Assembly (NCBI RefSeq): GCF_000174355.1
Contig: NZ_ACIS01000002.1
Coordinates: 186,001 to 250,000, forward strand
DNA length: 64,000 nucleotides
Source of the DNA: Pseudogulbenkiania ferrooxidans 2002
Lineage (GTDB): Bacteria > Pseudomonadota > Gammaproteobacteria > Burkholderiales > Chromobacteriaceae
Reading direction: 5' to 3'
This document shows, piece by piece, positions 47,312 through 55,491 of this stretch (within the stretch, counting starts at the first letter, position 1; every line of letters starts with the position of its first letter). Under the pieces are notes generated by a model. It ran no database searches. It saw only the letters and a program-made list of their open reading frames with translations, and was not told where the DNA came from. The position numbers and the translations under genes are program-made.

Positions 47312-48646
47312 CTACACGTGCAGCAGTAGGAACTTGCGCTCCCACGGGCTGATCACGCGGAAGTACTCGGCATATTCCTTTTCCTTCATCGCCAGGTACA
47401 TCTTGACGAAGCGATGGCCCAGCACCTCAGCGATTTCGTGACAGTTGCGCAACGCCACCAGCGACTCCTCCGAAGAATGCGGGAACTGGTACGGCAGCTC
47501 GTAAGCGTCGGTCTGGCGCGGCTCCATTGGCTGGATCTTGTTGACAATGCCGAGGTAGCCGCAGGCCAATGTGGCCGCCATGGCGATGTAGGGGTTGGCA
47601 TCGACGCCGGGCACGCGGTTTTCCACGCGGCGCGCCTTGGGCGAGGAATGCGGTACGCGCAGGCCAACGGTACGGTTGTCGTAGCCCCACTCGACGTTGG
47701 TCGGTGCCGCGGTGTAGCGCGACAGACGGCGGAACGAATTCACGTAGGGCGCGAACAGCGGCATCACCTGTGGCACGTACTTCTGCAGCCCGCCGATAAA
47801 GTGGAAAAATAGCTCCGACGGCGTACCGTCCTCGTTAGAAAACACGTTCTGGCCGGTCTTTTTATCCTTCAGGCTCTGATGGATGTGCATGGCGCTGCCC
47901 GGTTCGTTCTCCATCGGCTTGGCCATGAAAGTGGCGTACATATTGTGACGGAACGCCGCCTCGCGCACGGTGCGCTTGAACAGGAACACCTGATCGGCCA
48001 GCTCCAGCGGGTTGCCATGCAGGAAGTTGATTTCCATCTGCGCCGTGCCAACCTCGTGGATCAGCGTGTCCACCTCGAGTTCCTGCGCATGACAGTAGTC
48101 GTAGATATCCTCGAACAGCGGATCGAACTCGTTGACCGCGTCGATGGCGTAGGAGCGGCGGCCGAACTCAGCACGGCCGGTGCGACCGATGGGCGGAGCC
48201 AGCGGGATGTCCGGGTCAGGGTTGGGCGACAGCAGGTAGAACTCCATCTCCGGCGCCACCACCGGCTCCAGCCCCAGCTCGTCGAACAGATCGAGTACGT
48301 GCTTCAGGACGTTGCGCGGCGCCACGTCCACCGGCGTGCCGTCGGAACGGTAGGCGTCGTAGATCAGCTGCGCGGTCGGATCGACCGCCCACGGCACGTG
48401 GCGCAGGGTATTCTCATCGGGCCTCAGCACCATGTCCGGGTCGGTCAGGTCCATCATGCTGTCGTCCGGGTAATCACCGGTGACGGTCTGGATCAGCACC
48501 GCCTCCGGCAGACGCATTTCCGGCTCCACGGCGAACTTGTCTTTCGGCACGATCTTGCCGCGTGCGACCCCGGTAAAGTCGGGGACAATGCATTCCATCT
48601 CGGTGATGCGATGCTCGCGCAACCACTCAAAAATCTGGTTTTCCAT
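47312..48646 (-). CDS. Glutamine synthetase-like gamma-glutamylpolyamine synthetase (PuuA type)
   Basis: A 444-residue GS-fold ligase. Catalytic blocks include VAPEMEFYLLSPNPD (the ExE metal site), EVGTAQMEINFLHGNPLELA, MENEPGSAMHIHQSLKDKKT and WGYDNRTVGLRVPHSSPKAR with the ATP-contact arginines. The length and the GSAMHIHQS block fit the class that glutamylates putrescine (PuuA, SpuI) rather than the housekeeping GlnA. ATG 48646 follows a GGTAGGGGTAG stretch. Placement next to a PuuD-like hydrolase and an aldehyde dehydrogenase favours gamma-glutamylputrescine synthesis (inference). Confidence 0.88.
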   Translation of the reverse strand: MENQIFEWLREHRITEMECIVPDFTGVARGKIVPKDKFAVEPEMRLPEAVLIQTVTGDYPDDSMMDLTDPDMVLRPDENTLRHVPWAVDPTAQLIYDAYRSDGTPVDVAPRNVLKHVLDLFDELGLEPVVAPEMEFYLLSPNPDPDIPLAPPIGRTGRAEFGRRSYAIDAVNEFDPLFEDIYDYCHAQELEVDTLIHEVGTAQMEINFLHGNPLELADQVFLFKRTVREAAFRHNMYATFMAKPMENEPGSAMHIHQSLKDKKTGQNVFSNEDGTPSELFFHFIGGLQKYVPQVMPLFAPYVNSFRRLSRYTAAPTNVEWGYDNRTVGLRVPHSSPKARRVENRVPGVDANPYIAMAATLACGYLGIVNKIQPMEPRQTDAYELPYQFPHSSEESLVALRNCHEIAEVLGHRFVKMYLAMKEKEYAEYFRVISPWERKFLLLHV

Positions 48647-48715
48647 TTTACTACCCCTACCTCTATAGATCCTTGGCCATCGATGGCTCTGTCTCACAAC
48701 GGGTCCGAAGCCCGC

Positions 48716-49474
48716 TCACGCCTTGGCGCGTGCAGCTACCCGCTCCCGGCAAGCGGCACCGAAAGCGTTGAAAATCGCGACCGAGATCGCATTGTCATGA
48801 TATTTCCATTCGGGGTGCCATTGCACGGCGTAAGAGAAAGTGCGCGCGTCACGCACGCGGTAGGCCTCGATCAGACCGTCGTCGGCCACAGCCTCGGCCT
48901 CGAGCCGCTGGGCCAAACGCTTGATGCCCTGCTGGTGCAGCGAGTTCACCTCAATAGAATCGCAACCCAGCCACTGCCGCAATAGGCTGCCTTCGGTGAA
49001 GTGCACGGCATGGGCTGATCCGTACATCTCGTCCAGATCGTCGGTCTCGGGCTCACGATGATCGGCGAAGCCCGGCTCCTCCTGCAGGTGCTGGAACAGT
49101 TCGCCGCCCAAAGCCACGTTGATTTCCTGGAAGCCGCGGCAGATGCCCAGGAGTGGAATACCCTCCTGTAGCAGTAAGTCGATCAGCGGCAGCGTGGTGG
49201 CATCGCGCTGCGGATCGTGCGGTGACCCAGGCCGGCTCGGCTCCCCTCCATAATGATGGGGCTCGATATTGGACAGCGAGCCCGTCAGCAGAATGCCATC
49301 GAACGTGTCCAGGATTTCTCGAACGTGGCTGCGGCTACCCAGCGCCGGAATCAGCAGCGGCACGCCGCCGACGCCACCCGATACTGCCTCGGCATACTTC
49401 TCAGCCACTGCATGGAACGGTAACAAGCCGATCCGTTTGACATCGCAAGGGATGCCGATGATCGGTCGCCGCAT
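48716..49474 (-). CDS. puuD: Gamma-glutamyl-GABA hydrolase (PuuD-like)
   Basis: A 252-residue class I glutamine amidotransferase-like hydrolase. The nucleophile elbow is PLLGICRGFQEINVALGG with the catalytic cysteine; FDGILLTGSLSNIEPHHYGG is an early family block; the His-Glu pair is in YAVQWHPEWKYHDN. The enzyme releases GABA and glutamate from gamma-glutamyl-GABA, the last step of the Puu pathway. It starts 15 bases after the alanine dehydrogenase stop and is followed by the GS gene, so the three genes look like one operon. Confidence 0.92.
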   Translation of the reverse strand: MRRPIIGIPCDVKRIGLLPFHAVAEKYAEAVSGGVGGVPLLIPALGSRSHVREILDTFDGILLTGSLSNIEPHHYGGEPSRPGSPHDPQRDATTLPLIDLLLQEGIPLLGICRGFQEINVALGGELFQHLQEEPGFADHREPETDDLDEMYGSAHAVHFTEGSLLRQWLGCDSIEVNSLHQQGIKRLAQRLEAEAVADDGLIEAYRVRDARTFSYAVQWHPEWKYHDNAISVAIFNAFGAACRERVAARAKA

Positions 49475-49489
49475 GACTCACCTCATCTT

Positions 49490-50614
49490 TCAGGACGCCG
49501 CCTTGATCGCCTCGAACGGGTCCACGTATTCATACCCCAGCCCGGCTGCCACGGCGCGGTGCGTCACCTTGCCGCGGCACACGTTGAGGCCGTTGCGCAG
49601 ATGCGGATTGTCCAGCAGCGCCTGCACCCAGCCCTTGTTGGCCAGCTCCAGCATGAACGGCAGCGTGGCATTGGTCAGCGCCTGGGTGGACGTCCGCGCC
49701 ACCCCGCCCGGCATGTTCGCCACGCAGTAATGCACGATGCCGTCCACTTCGTAAGTCGGGCTCTGATGCGTGGTGGGGCGGCTGGTTTCGAAACAGCCAC
49801 CTTGGTCGATGGCCACATCCACCAGCACCGCCCCCGCCTTCATGATCTTCAACATGCGCCGCGTCACCAACTTCGGCGCCGCGGCGCCCGGAACCAACAC
49901 CGCCCCCACCACCAGATCGGCCTCCTTGATCATCTCTTCGATGGTGGCGGTATCGGACATCAAGGTCTTGATCTTGCCACCAAACACCATGTCGATCTCT
50001 TTCAGGCGGTTGAGCGACTTGTCGAGCAGCGTGACATCGGCCCCCAGCCCCATCGCCATGCGGGCAGCGTTGAGCCCCACCACCCCGCCCCCCAGCACCA
50101 CCACCTTGGCCGGCGCCACCCCAGGCACGCCACCCAGCAACATGCCACGCCCGCCCTGCGCCTTCTCCAGCGCGTGGGCTCCAGCCTGGATCGCCATGCG
50201 GCCGGCCACTTCCGACATCGGCGCCAGCAGAGGCAGCCCTCCGCGCTCGTCGGTGACCGTCTCGTAGGCGATGGCCACCACGTCCGACTCCAGCAGCAGC
50301 TTGGTCTGTTCCGGGTCCGGCGCCAGGTGCAGATAGGTGAACAGTACCTGGCCGGAGCGCAGCAGCCGGCATTCGACCGGTTGCGGTTCCTTGACCTTGA
50401 CGATCATGTCGGCGGTTTCGAACACGCCCTCGGCGTTCGACGCGATCGAGGCGCCGGATTGGATGTACTGCTCATCGGTGTAGCCCACCCCCAGACCGGC
50501 ACGGGACTGCACCAGCACCTTGTGCCCGTGCGCCACCAGCTCGCGCACCCCGGAGGGTGTCAGACCAACACGGTACTCATGATTTTTGATCTCTTTCGGA
50601 ACGCCGATTAACAT
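49490..50614 (-). CDS. ald: Alanine dehydrogenase
   Basis: A 374-residue NAD-dependent alanine dehydrogenase, the usual length. The N-terminus [20 protein letters not shown] is classic, the substrate lysine region is [20 protein letters not shown], and the NAD-binding fold is [23 protein letters not shown] 50614 is preferred because GGAGGT lies five bases before it; the ATG at 50626 has no clear site. The enzyme interconverts alanine and pyruvate. Next to a pyruvate-dependent aminotransferase it could regenerate pyruvate from alanine (inference). Confidence 0.95.
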   Translation of the reverse strand: MLIGVPKEIKNHEYRVGLTPSGVRELVAHGHKVLVQSRAGLGVGYTDEQYIQSGASIASNAEGVFETADMIVKVKEPQPVECRLLRSGQVLFTYLHLAPDPEQTKLLLESDVVAIAYETVTDERGGLPLLAPMSEVAGRMAIQAGAHALEKAQGGRGMLLGGVPGVAPAKVVVLGGGVVGLNAARMAMGLGADVTLLDKSLNRLKEIDMVFGGKIKTLMSDTATIEEMIKEADLVVGAVLVPGAAAPKLVTRRMLKIMKAGAVLVDVAIDQGGCFETSRPTTHQSPTYEVDGIVHYCVANMPGGVARTSTQALTNATLPFMLELANKGWVQALLDNPHLRNGLNVCRGKVTHRAVAAGLGYEYVDPFEAIKAAS

Positions 50615-50831
50615 ATCAACCTCCATAGTGTTCGGGTGTGGCTTTCAGGCGTCAAAAGCGTTTAAGAAAATCCACATTCGACTTGCTATATATATTTGAT
50701 TCTGACTATAAACTCTCATTCCCGCAAAGAAAACCGGTTTTGCGGCGCAGCAGGCGCCGTGTGTGCGGTCAAAATTCTTATCACGAATCGTCTAAAATTA
50801 TTAACGTATTTATTGGGATGCGACAGGAACG
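50615..50831. promoter_or_regulatory. Divergent promoter region of the putrescine cluster
   Basis: 217 bases between ald (minus) and the regulator gene (plus), clearly more AT-rich than the coding flanks. A TATAAA lies at about 50706-50711 and AT-rich runs continue at 50680-50700 and 50790-50815. It is the natural site for the adjacent PuuR-like regulator, but I cannot identify a defined operator. Confidence 0.5.
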
Positions 50832-51374
50832 ATGGACATAGGCGCCCGCCTGAGAATGGTACGAGCCCGCTTCGGGCTCTCACAACGTGAGCTGGCCAAG
50901 CGCGCCGGCGTGACCAACGGAACGATTTCCCTCATCGAACAGAACCGTGTCAGCCCTTCCGTCAGCTCGCTGAAAAAGGTACTGGAAGGTTTGCCGATGA
51001 CATTGTCGGACTTCTTCACCTTCGACGCCGAGCCCGAACACAAGGTGTTCTACAACGCCGACGAATTGCCCAACCTCGGCAACGAAAAGGTGCAGCTGTT
51101 TCTGGTCGGTGCGTCGCACGAGCGCCGCGACCTGCAAATTCTGCGCGAATTCTACGAGCCGGGCGCCGATACCGGCCCGGACATGCTGATCCACGAAGGC
51201 CAGGAAGGCGGCGTCATCATCAGCGGCTCGATCGAATTGACGGTGAACGGCGTCAGCCGCATCCTCAACCCCGGCGACGCCTATTACTTCGATAGCCAAC
51301 AACCCCACCGATTCCGCAATGTCGCCGCCGAGCCGTGCGAGATCGTCAGCGCAAGTTCGCCGTCCACCTTCTGA
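50832..51374 (+). CDS. XRE-cupin regulator of polyamine catabolism (PuuR-like)
   Basis: A 180-residue regulator. The first 65 residues are a helix-turn-helix (MVRARFGLSQRELAKRAGVT; NGTISLIEQNRVSPSVSSLK); the rest is a cupin with GQEGGVIISGSIELTVNGVS and the terminal YYFDSQQPHRFRNVAAEPCE. This two-domain form is that of PuuR and related repressors that sense putrescine or its derivatives. It faces the ald-puuD-GS genes and is 55 bases ahead of the aldehyde dehydrogenase, so it likely controls both arms of the cluster. Confidence 0.9.
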   Translation: MDIGARLRMVRARFGLSQRELAKRAGVTNGTISLIEQNRVSPSVSSLKKVLEGLPMTLSDFFTFDAEPEHKVFYNADELPNLGNEKVQLFLVGASHERRDLQILREFYEPGADTGPDMLIHEGQEGGVIISGSIELTVNGVSRILNPGDAYYFDSQQPHRFRNVAAEPCEIVSASSPSTF

Positions 51375-51429
51375 GCGCGCGGCCCGCCCGAGGGCGACGG
51401 CGACGCCATCCCTCACCCCGGAGAAGTCC

Positions 51430-52920
51430 ATGTCTCGCACCCACGCCGAATGGCAGCAGCTGGCCGCGACGCTCACCATCGAAGGCCGGCTCTTCATCGA
51501 TGGCGAGTATGCCAACGCCCACGACAGCCGCACCTTTGATTGCATCAACCCGGCCACCGGCGACAAGCTCGCCGAGGTGGCGTGGTCTGCCGCCGCCGAT
51601 GTCGACACCGCCGTCGCGGCGGCCCGCCGAGCCTTCGAATCCGGTGTCTGGTCCGGGTTGCCGCCGCTGAAGCGCGGCAAGATACTCAAACGTTTCGCTG
51701 CGTTGATCCGCCAGCACCGCGACGAACTGGCGCTGCTGGAAACCCTCGACATGGGCAAGCCGATCGGCGACTCCATCACGGTGGACGTGCCGGGGGCTGC
51801 GTATTGCGTGGAGTGGTTCGCCGAGGCCATCGACAAGGTGGGCGGCGAAGTGGCGCCGATCGACCCCAAGCTGGTCGGCCTGGTCACGCGCGAACCGGTC
51901 GGCGTGGTGGCCGCGGTGGTGCCGTGGAATTTTCCGATCCTGATGGCGAGCTGGAAGTTCGCCCCGGCACTGGCCGCCGGCAATGCAGTGATCGTCAAAC
52001 CGTCCGAGAAATCACCATTGACGGCCATCCGGCTGGCCGGGCTGGCCAAACAGGCGGGCATTCCCGACGGCATCTTCCAGGTCCTGCCCGGCGCCGGCGA
52101 CGTGGGCAAGCTGTTGGCGCTGCACATGGGGGTGGACTGCATCGCCTTCACCGGCTCGACCGCCGTCGGCAAGCTGATCGCCGGCTACGCCGCGCAGTCC
52201 AACCTCAAGCGCGTCTGGCTGGAGCTGGGCGGCAAGTCGCCCAACATCATCCTGGAAGACTGCCCCGACCTCGCCCGCGCCGCGCGCACCGCCGCCGGCG
52301 CCATCTACTACAACATGGGCGAGATGTGCACCGCCGGCTCGCGCGTGCTGGTCCAGCGCAGCATCAAGGAGCGCTTTCTGGAAGCGTTCAGGAAGGCGGC
52401 CCAGGGCTACTATCCGACAGACCCGCTCGATCCGGCCGCCGGCATGGGGGCGATCGTCGACCGGACCCAGTTCGACAAGGTGCTGTCCTACATCGATCAG
52501 GGTCAGGGCGAAGGCGCCACCCTGATCTGCGGCGGCCAGGCGACACAGGTAGCCGGCAAGGGCTATTTCATCGAGCCGACCGCGTTCGATTGTCCGCACC
52601 CTGACCTGACCATCTGCCGCGAAGAAATCTTCGGGCCGGTACTGTCGGTGATCACCTTCGATTCGATCGACGAGGCGGTGCGCATCGCCAACGATACCGA
52701 ATACGGTCTGGCGGCCGCGGTATGGACCGCCAACGTCAGCACGGCGCACCAGGTGTCGCGCTCGCTGCGTGCCGGCACGGTCTGGGTCAACTGCTACGAC
52801 GAGGGCGGCGACATGAACCTGCCGTTTGGCGGCTTCAAACAGTCCGGCAACGGTCGCGACAAGAGCCTGCACGCACTGGAGAAGTACACCGAGCTGAAGA
52901 GCACGCTGATCAAGCTGTAA
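51430..52920 (+). CDS. puuC: NAD(P)-dependent aldehyde dehydrogenase (PuuC-like)
   Basis: A 496-residue aldehyde dehydrogenase. Key sites are VVPWNFPILMASWKFAPALA, the glutamate in LELGGKSPN, and the catalytic cysteine in NMGEMCTAGSRVLVQ. The C-terminal GGFKQSGNGRDKSLHALEKY fits the gamma-glutamyl-gamma-aminobutyraldehyde dehydrogenase group. ATG 51430 is used because CCGGAGAAGTCC lies just upstream. It would oxidise the aldehyde made from glutamylated putrescine before PuuD releases GABA. It ends immediately before a GTTGGCCGAAG motif and a terminator. Confidence 0.92.
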   Translation: MSRTHAEWQQLAATLTIEGRLFIDGEYANAHDSRTFDCINPATGDKLAEVAWSAAADVDTAVAAARRAFESGVWSGLPPLKRGKILKRFAALIRQHRDELALLETLDMGKPIGDSITVDVPGAAYCVEWFAEAIDKVGGEVAPIDPKLVGLVTREPVGVVAAVVPWNFPILMASWKFAPALAAGNAVIVKPSEKSPLTAIRLAGLAKQAGIPDGIFQVLPGAGDVGKLLALHMGVDCIAFTGSTAVGKLIAGYAAQSNLKRVWLELGGKSPNIILEDCPDLARAARTAAGAIYYNMGEMCTAGSRVLVQRSIKERFLEAFRKAAQGYYPTDPLDPAAGMGAIVDRTQFDKVLSYIDQGQGEGATLICGGQATQVAGKGYFIEPTAFDCPHPDLTICREEIFGPVLSVITFDSIDEAVRIANDTEYGLAAAVWTANVSTAHQVSRSLRAGTVWVNCYDEGGDMNLPFGGFKQSGNGRDKSLHALEKYTELKSTLIKL

Positions 52921-52922
52921 AG

Positions 52923-52933
52923 GTTGGCCGAAG
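52923..52933 (+). repeat. GTTGGCCGAAG motif directly after the puuC-like stop codon
   Basis: The motif starts two bases after the TAA, with the common extra 5' G at 52922, and sits seven bases before a bidirectional terminator hairpin. Confidence 0.8.
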
Positions 52934-52939
52934 ACGCAA

Positions 52940-52963
52940 AAAAGGCACCTCGCGGTGCCTTTT
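52940..52963. terminator. Bidirectional terminator between puuC-like gene and yajQ
   Basis: AAAAGGCACC pairs with GGTGCCTTTT over a TCGC loop, with A-run and T-run flanks serving both convergent genes. Confidence 0.92.
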
Positions 52964-52983
52964 CCGTTGCAGCTCGTCCCGGC

Positions 52984-53469
52984 TCAGTCGCGGAAGTTGT
53001 TGAACTGCAGCGGGAAGTCGGTGACTTCCTTGCGCATCAGCGCGATCACTTCCTGCAGGATATCGCGCTTGGCGCCGCTGACGCGCACCGCGTCGCCCTG
53101 GATGCTGGCCTGCACCTTGAGCTTGGAGTCCTTGATCAGCCTGACGATCTTCTTCGCCAAGTCACCCTCGATACCTTCCTTGACGGTGATCGCCTGCTTG
53201 ATCTTGTTGCCGCTGACCTTCTCGATCTTGCCGTGATCGAGACAGCGCACATCCACCCCGCGCTTGGCCAGCTTGCCCAGCAGGATGTCCTTGACCTGAT
53301 CCAGCTGGAATTCGGCGTCGGCGAACAGGGTCAGCACCTTGTCGGCGGATTCGATGCGGGCGTCGCTGCCCTTGAAGTCGTAACGGGTGGAGACCTCCTT
53401 GTTGGACTGATCCACGGCGTTGCGCACTTCCACCACATTCACTTCGGAGACGATATCAAAAGACGGCAT
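52984..53469 (-). CDS. yajQ: YajQ-family nucleotide-binding protein
   Basis: A 161-residue YajQ (UPF0234) protein, near the E. coli length of 163. It opens [20 protein letters not shown] and includes the block [20 protein letters not shown], both conserved in the family. Homologues bind nucleotides, and one from Xanthomonas binds c-di-GMP. ATG 53469 has a GAGGT upstream; the longer in-frame reading has none. Fragments of its 5' end are repeated twice in the following 700 bases, inside a broken tandem duplication, but this copy is intact. Confidence 0.95.
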   Translation of the reverse strand: MPSFDIVSEVNVVEVRNAVDQSNKEVSTRYDFKGSDARIESADKVLTLFADAEFQLDQVKDILLGKLAKRGVDVRCLDHGKIEKVSGNKIKQAITVKEGIEGDLAKKIVRLIKDSKLKVQASIQGDAVRVSGAKRDILQEVIALMRKEVTDFPLQFNNFRD

Positions 53470-53758
53470 AGACGGTTTTACCTCGTACATTCGAGGCCAA
53501 AATTCTAGTGCCTGCGCCACGAAAAGTCACCCTTGTGACCGGGCGGTCGCCTCCGCTTGCCAGCTTCCGGCTGGCAACCGATGATGGTAACGGTTCATCG
53601 CCCCGATCAAAGGACTCCGACATGCTGCTCACGCCCGAACAACTGGCCGGCTTCACCATGGCCGCGATTCTCATCACGCTTTCCCCCGGCCCGGATAATT
53701 TGATGGTGCTGAGCCTCGGCATTGCACGTGGCAAGAAACAGGGCATTGCCTTCGGCCT
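53403..53758 (+). repeat. Direct repeat, copy 1 (356 bases, second copy at 54105-54460)
   Basis: By base-by-base comparison this segment and 54105-54460 appear identical, offset by 702 bases. It spans the 5' end of yajQ, the yajQ-rhtB intergenic region and the first 46 codons of the RhtB-type exporter. Confidence 0.9.
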
Positions 53759-53894
53759 ACAGGGTCAGCACCTTGTCGGCGGATTCAATGCGGGCGTCGC
53801 TGCCATTGAACTCGTAACCGGCGGAGACCTCCTTGTTGGACTGATCCAGTGCAATTGGCACGTCCACCACGTTCACTTCGGACACGATATCTGA
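53622..53894 (+). pseudogene. Truncated 5' copy of the RhtB/LysE exporter gene
   Basis: Starts MLLTPEQLAGFTMAAILITL, the same 46 codons as the intact gene at 54324, then at 53759 runs into antisense yajQ sequence and stops at 53892-53894. The Shine-Dalgarno and upstream region are also duplicated, so a 90-residue nonsense fusion could still be translated. Confidence 0.88.
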
Positions 53895-53903
53895 AGATGG
53901 CAT
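53757..53903 (-). pseudogene. Diverged partial yajQ copy (48 codons, in frame)
   Basis: Reads [20 protein letters not shown] and continues in register with intact yajQ to residue 48, then meets a stop. It has nine amino-acid differences but no frameshift, so it looks like another allele rather than sequencing noise. The conserved RNAVD is changed to PIALD. Confidence 0.8.
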
Positions 53904-54033
53904 AGACGGTTGTACCTCAAACATTCCAAGCCCAAATTCTAGTGCCTGCCCAACTCAAAATGGCACTTGTGACTGGGCGGTCGCCTCCGCTTGCAGCCTT
54001 CCGGCTGGCAACCGATGATGGTAACGGTTCATC

Positions 54034-54171
54034 AGGGTCAGCACCTTGTCGGCGATTCGATGCGGGCGTCGCTGCCCTTGAAGTCGTACGGGTGGAGACT
54101 CTTGTGGACTGATCCACGGCGTTGCGCACTTCCACCACATTCACTTCGGAGACGATATCAAAAGACGGCAT
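54034..54171 (-). pseudogene. Second partial yajQ copy, frameshifted
   Basis: Corresponds to 53327-53469 of intact yajQ but has five single-base deletions in its first 72 bases, each inside a doubled base, which destroys the frame. From 54105 onward it matches copy 1 exactly. Confidence 0.8.
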
Positions 54172-54460
54172 AGACGGTTTTACCTCGTACATTCGAGGCC
54201 AAAATTCTAGTGCCTGCGCCACGAAAAGTCACCCTTGTGACCGGGCGGTCGCCTCCGCTTGCCAGCTTCCGGCTGGCAACCGATGATGGTAACGGTTCAT
54301 CGCCCCGATCAAAGGACTCCGACATGCTGCTCACGCCCGAACAACTGGCCGGCTTCACCATGGCCGCGATTCTCATCACGCTTTCCCCCGGCCCGGATAA
54401 TTTGATGGTGCTGAGCCTCGGCATTGCACGTGGCAAGAAACAGGGCATTGCCTTCGGCCT
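54105..54460 (+). repeat. Direct repeat, copy 2 (matches 53403-53758)
   Basis: Second copy of the 356-base repeat. Beyond 54460 the exporter gene continues intact, so this is the functional 5' end for the RhtB-type exporter. Confidence 0.9.
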
Positions 54461-54965
54461 GGGCTGCGCGCTGGGCTGCATCAGCCACACCCTGCTCGCC
54501 GCCGTGGGTATCAGTGCGCTGATCGCCGCCTCGCCGCTCGCCTTCACCGCCCTCAAGGTCGGCGGCGGAGCGTATCTGGTCTACCTCGGCGTGCAGGCAC
54601 TGCGCAGCCCCGGCGCCAGTTTCCGGCCCGGTACGTCCGGCCAGGGTTCGGCCAACCCGGCGCGCACGATGTTTGCCAAGGGACTGCTGGCCAACGCCAT
54701 CAACCCCAAGGTGGTGCTGTTCTTCCTCGCCTTCCTGCCTCAGTTCGTCGATACCGGCCGCGGCATGGCGGGTTGGCAGACGCTGGTGCTGGGGCTGATC
54801 TTCACGCTGCAGGCGGCGGTCTTGTTCGGGCTGCTGGGTTATTTTTCCGGCCACGTCGGCCAGTGGCTGCAGCGCAAGCCCAGCATGAGCAAGTGGCTCG
54901 ACCGGCTGGCCGGCAGCATCTTCGTCGCCCTCGGCCTGCGCCTGATCCTGGCGCGCAGCCACTGA
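54324..54965 (+). CDS. RhtB/LysE-family amino-acid exporter
   Basis: A 213-residue inner-membrane exporter with about six hydrophobic segments. The family signature LITLSPGPDNLMVLSLGIAR (sequence P-G-P-[DN]) is near the N-terminus and the second conserved segment is GGGAYLVYLGVQALRS. AAAGGA lies before ATG 54324. The family exports amino acids such as homoserine, threonine, lysine or leucine; the substrate is undefined. Its 5' end exists twice (see 53622-53894). A GC-rich hairpin follows the stop. Confidence 0.92.
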   Translation: MLLTPEQLAGFTMAAILITLSPGPDNLMVLSLGIARGKKQGIAFGLGCALGCISHTLLAAVGISALIAASPLAFTALKVGGGAYLVYLGVQALRSPGASFRPGTSGQGSANPARTMFAKGLLANAINPKVVLFFLAFLPQFVDTGRGMAGWQTLVLGLIFTLQAAVLFGLLGYFSGHVGQWLQRKPSMSKWLDRLAGSIFVALGLRLILARSH

Positions 54966-54977
54966 GTCGCACCCGCC

Positions 54978-55007
54978 GGGGAGGCTCTGGCCGACCCAGT
55001 CCTCCCC
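54978..55007 (+). terminator. GC-rich hairpin after the exporter gene
   Basis: GGGGAGG pairs with CCTCCCC around a 16-base loop that has its own short pairing; a CTCTTTT tract follows about 8 bases later. Probable terminator. Confidence 0.6.
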
Positions 55008-55058
55008 GACCGCCCTCTTTTATCGACTACCATTCAGACTGTAAAGGAGGGCGCGATC

Positions 55059-55286
55059 ATGAAATGCTGGACCTTCGACACCCAATACGGCCCCTTCGAC
55101 ATCGTTCCACTCGACGGGCGCTACCACATCATGCACGACGGCGAGGCGCTCGGCGCCTACCCCACGCCGGAAGACGCCGCGCGAGCACTGGCCGAGGGCA
55201 GTTCGTCCTGGCCGCCGTTCGGCGATCCGCGCGACCTGGGCATCCCGGCCGACCTGGCCCAGTGGCGCAGCCGGCCGCTGACCTGA
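55059..55286 (+). CDS. Small protein of unknown function (75 residues)
   Basis: A short soluble protein supported by a strong Shine-Dalgarno (AAAGGAGGGCG) eight bases before ATG. The sequence MKCWTFDTQYGPFDIVPLDG then YHIMHDGEALGAYPTPEDAA has a pattern of small beta-strand repeats with a helix, as in some short regulatory or chaperone-like proteins. No family is recognised. It precedes the large helicase gene by 205 bases. Confidence 0.7.
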   Translation: MKCWTFDTQYGPFDIVPLDGRYHIMHDGEALGAYPTPEDAARALAEGSSSWPPFGDPRDLGIPADLAQWRSRPLT

Positions 55287-55491
55287 CATTTCCCGCCAAA
55301 CCGACCATACAACGGATTTTTTCCACCCCGCCGCTGTCACTGCCTGTGGCCGCGCGCCTGCCCTGAAGCCATTGCCTGCCAGGGACCGATTACCTGCGTA
55401 TAAAAGGTCGGGGGCTTCGCGCTACAATGCGGCATAGATTGTTTTTATACCAATAACCAAACCCATTGCATAAATACGCCACACCCACCCT

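Noticed and set aside
53917-54222. Hybrid 101-codon minus-strand frame across the duplications
   Set aside because: It is a chimera of duplicated yajQ 5' sequence and intergenic DNA, with the frameshifts noted; not a gene.
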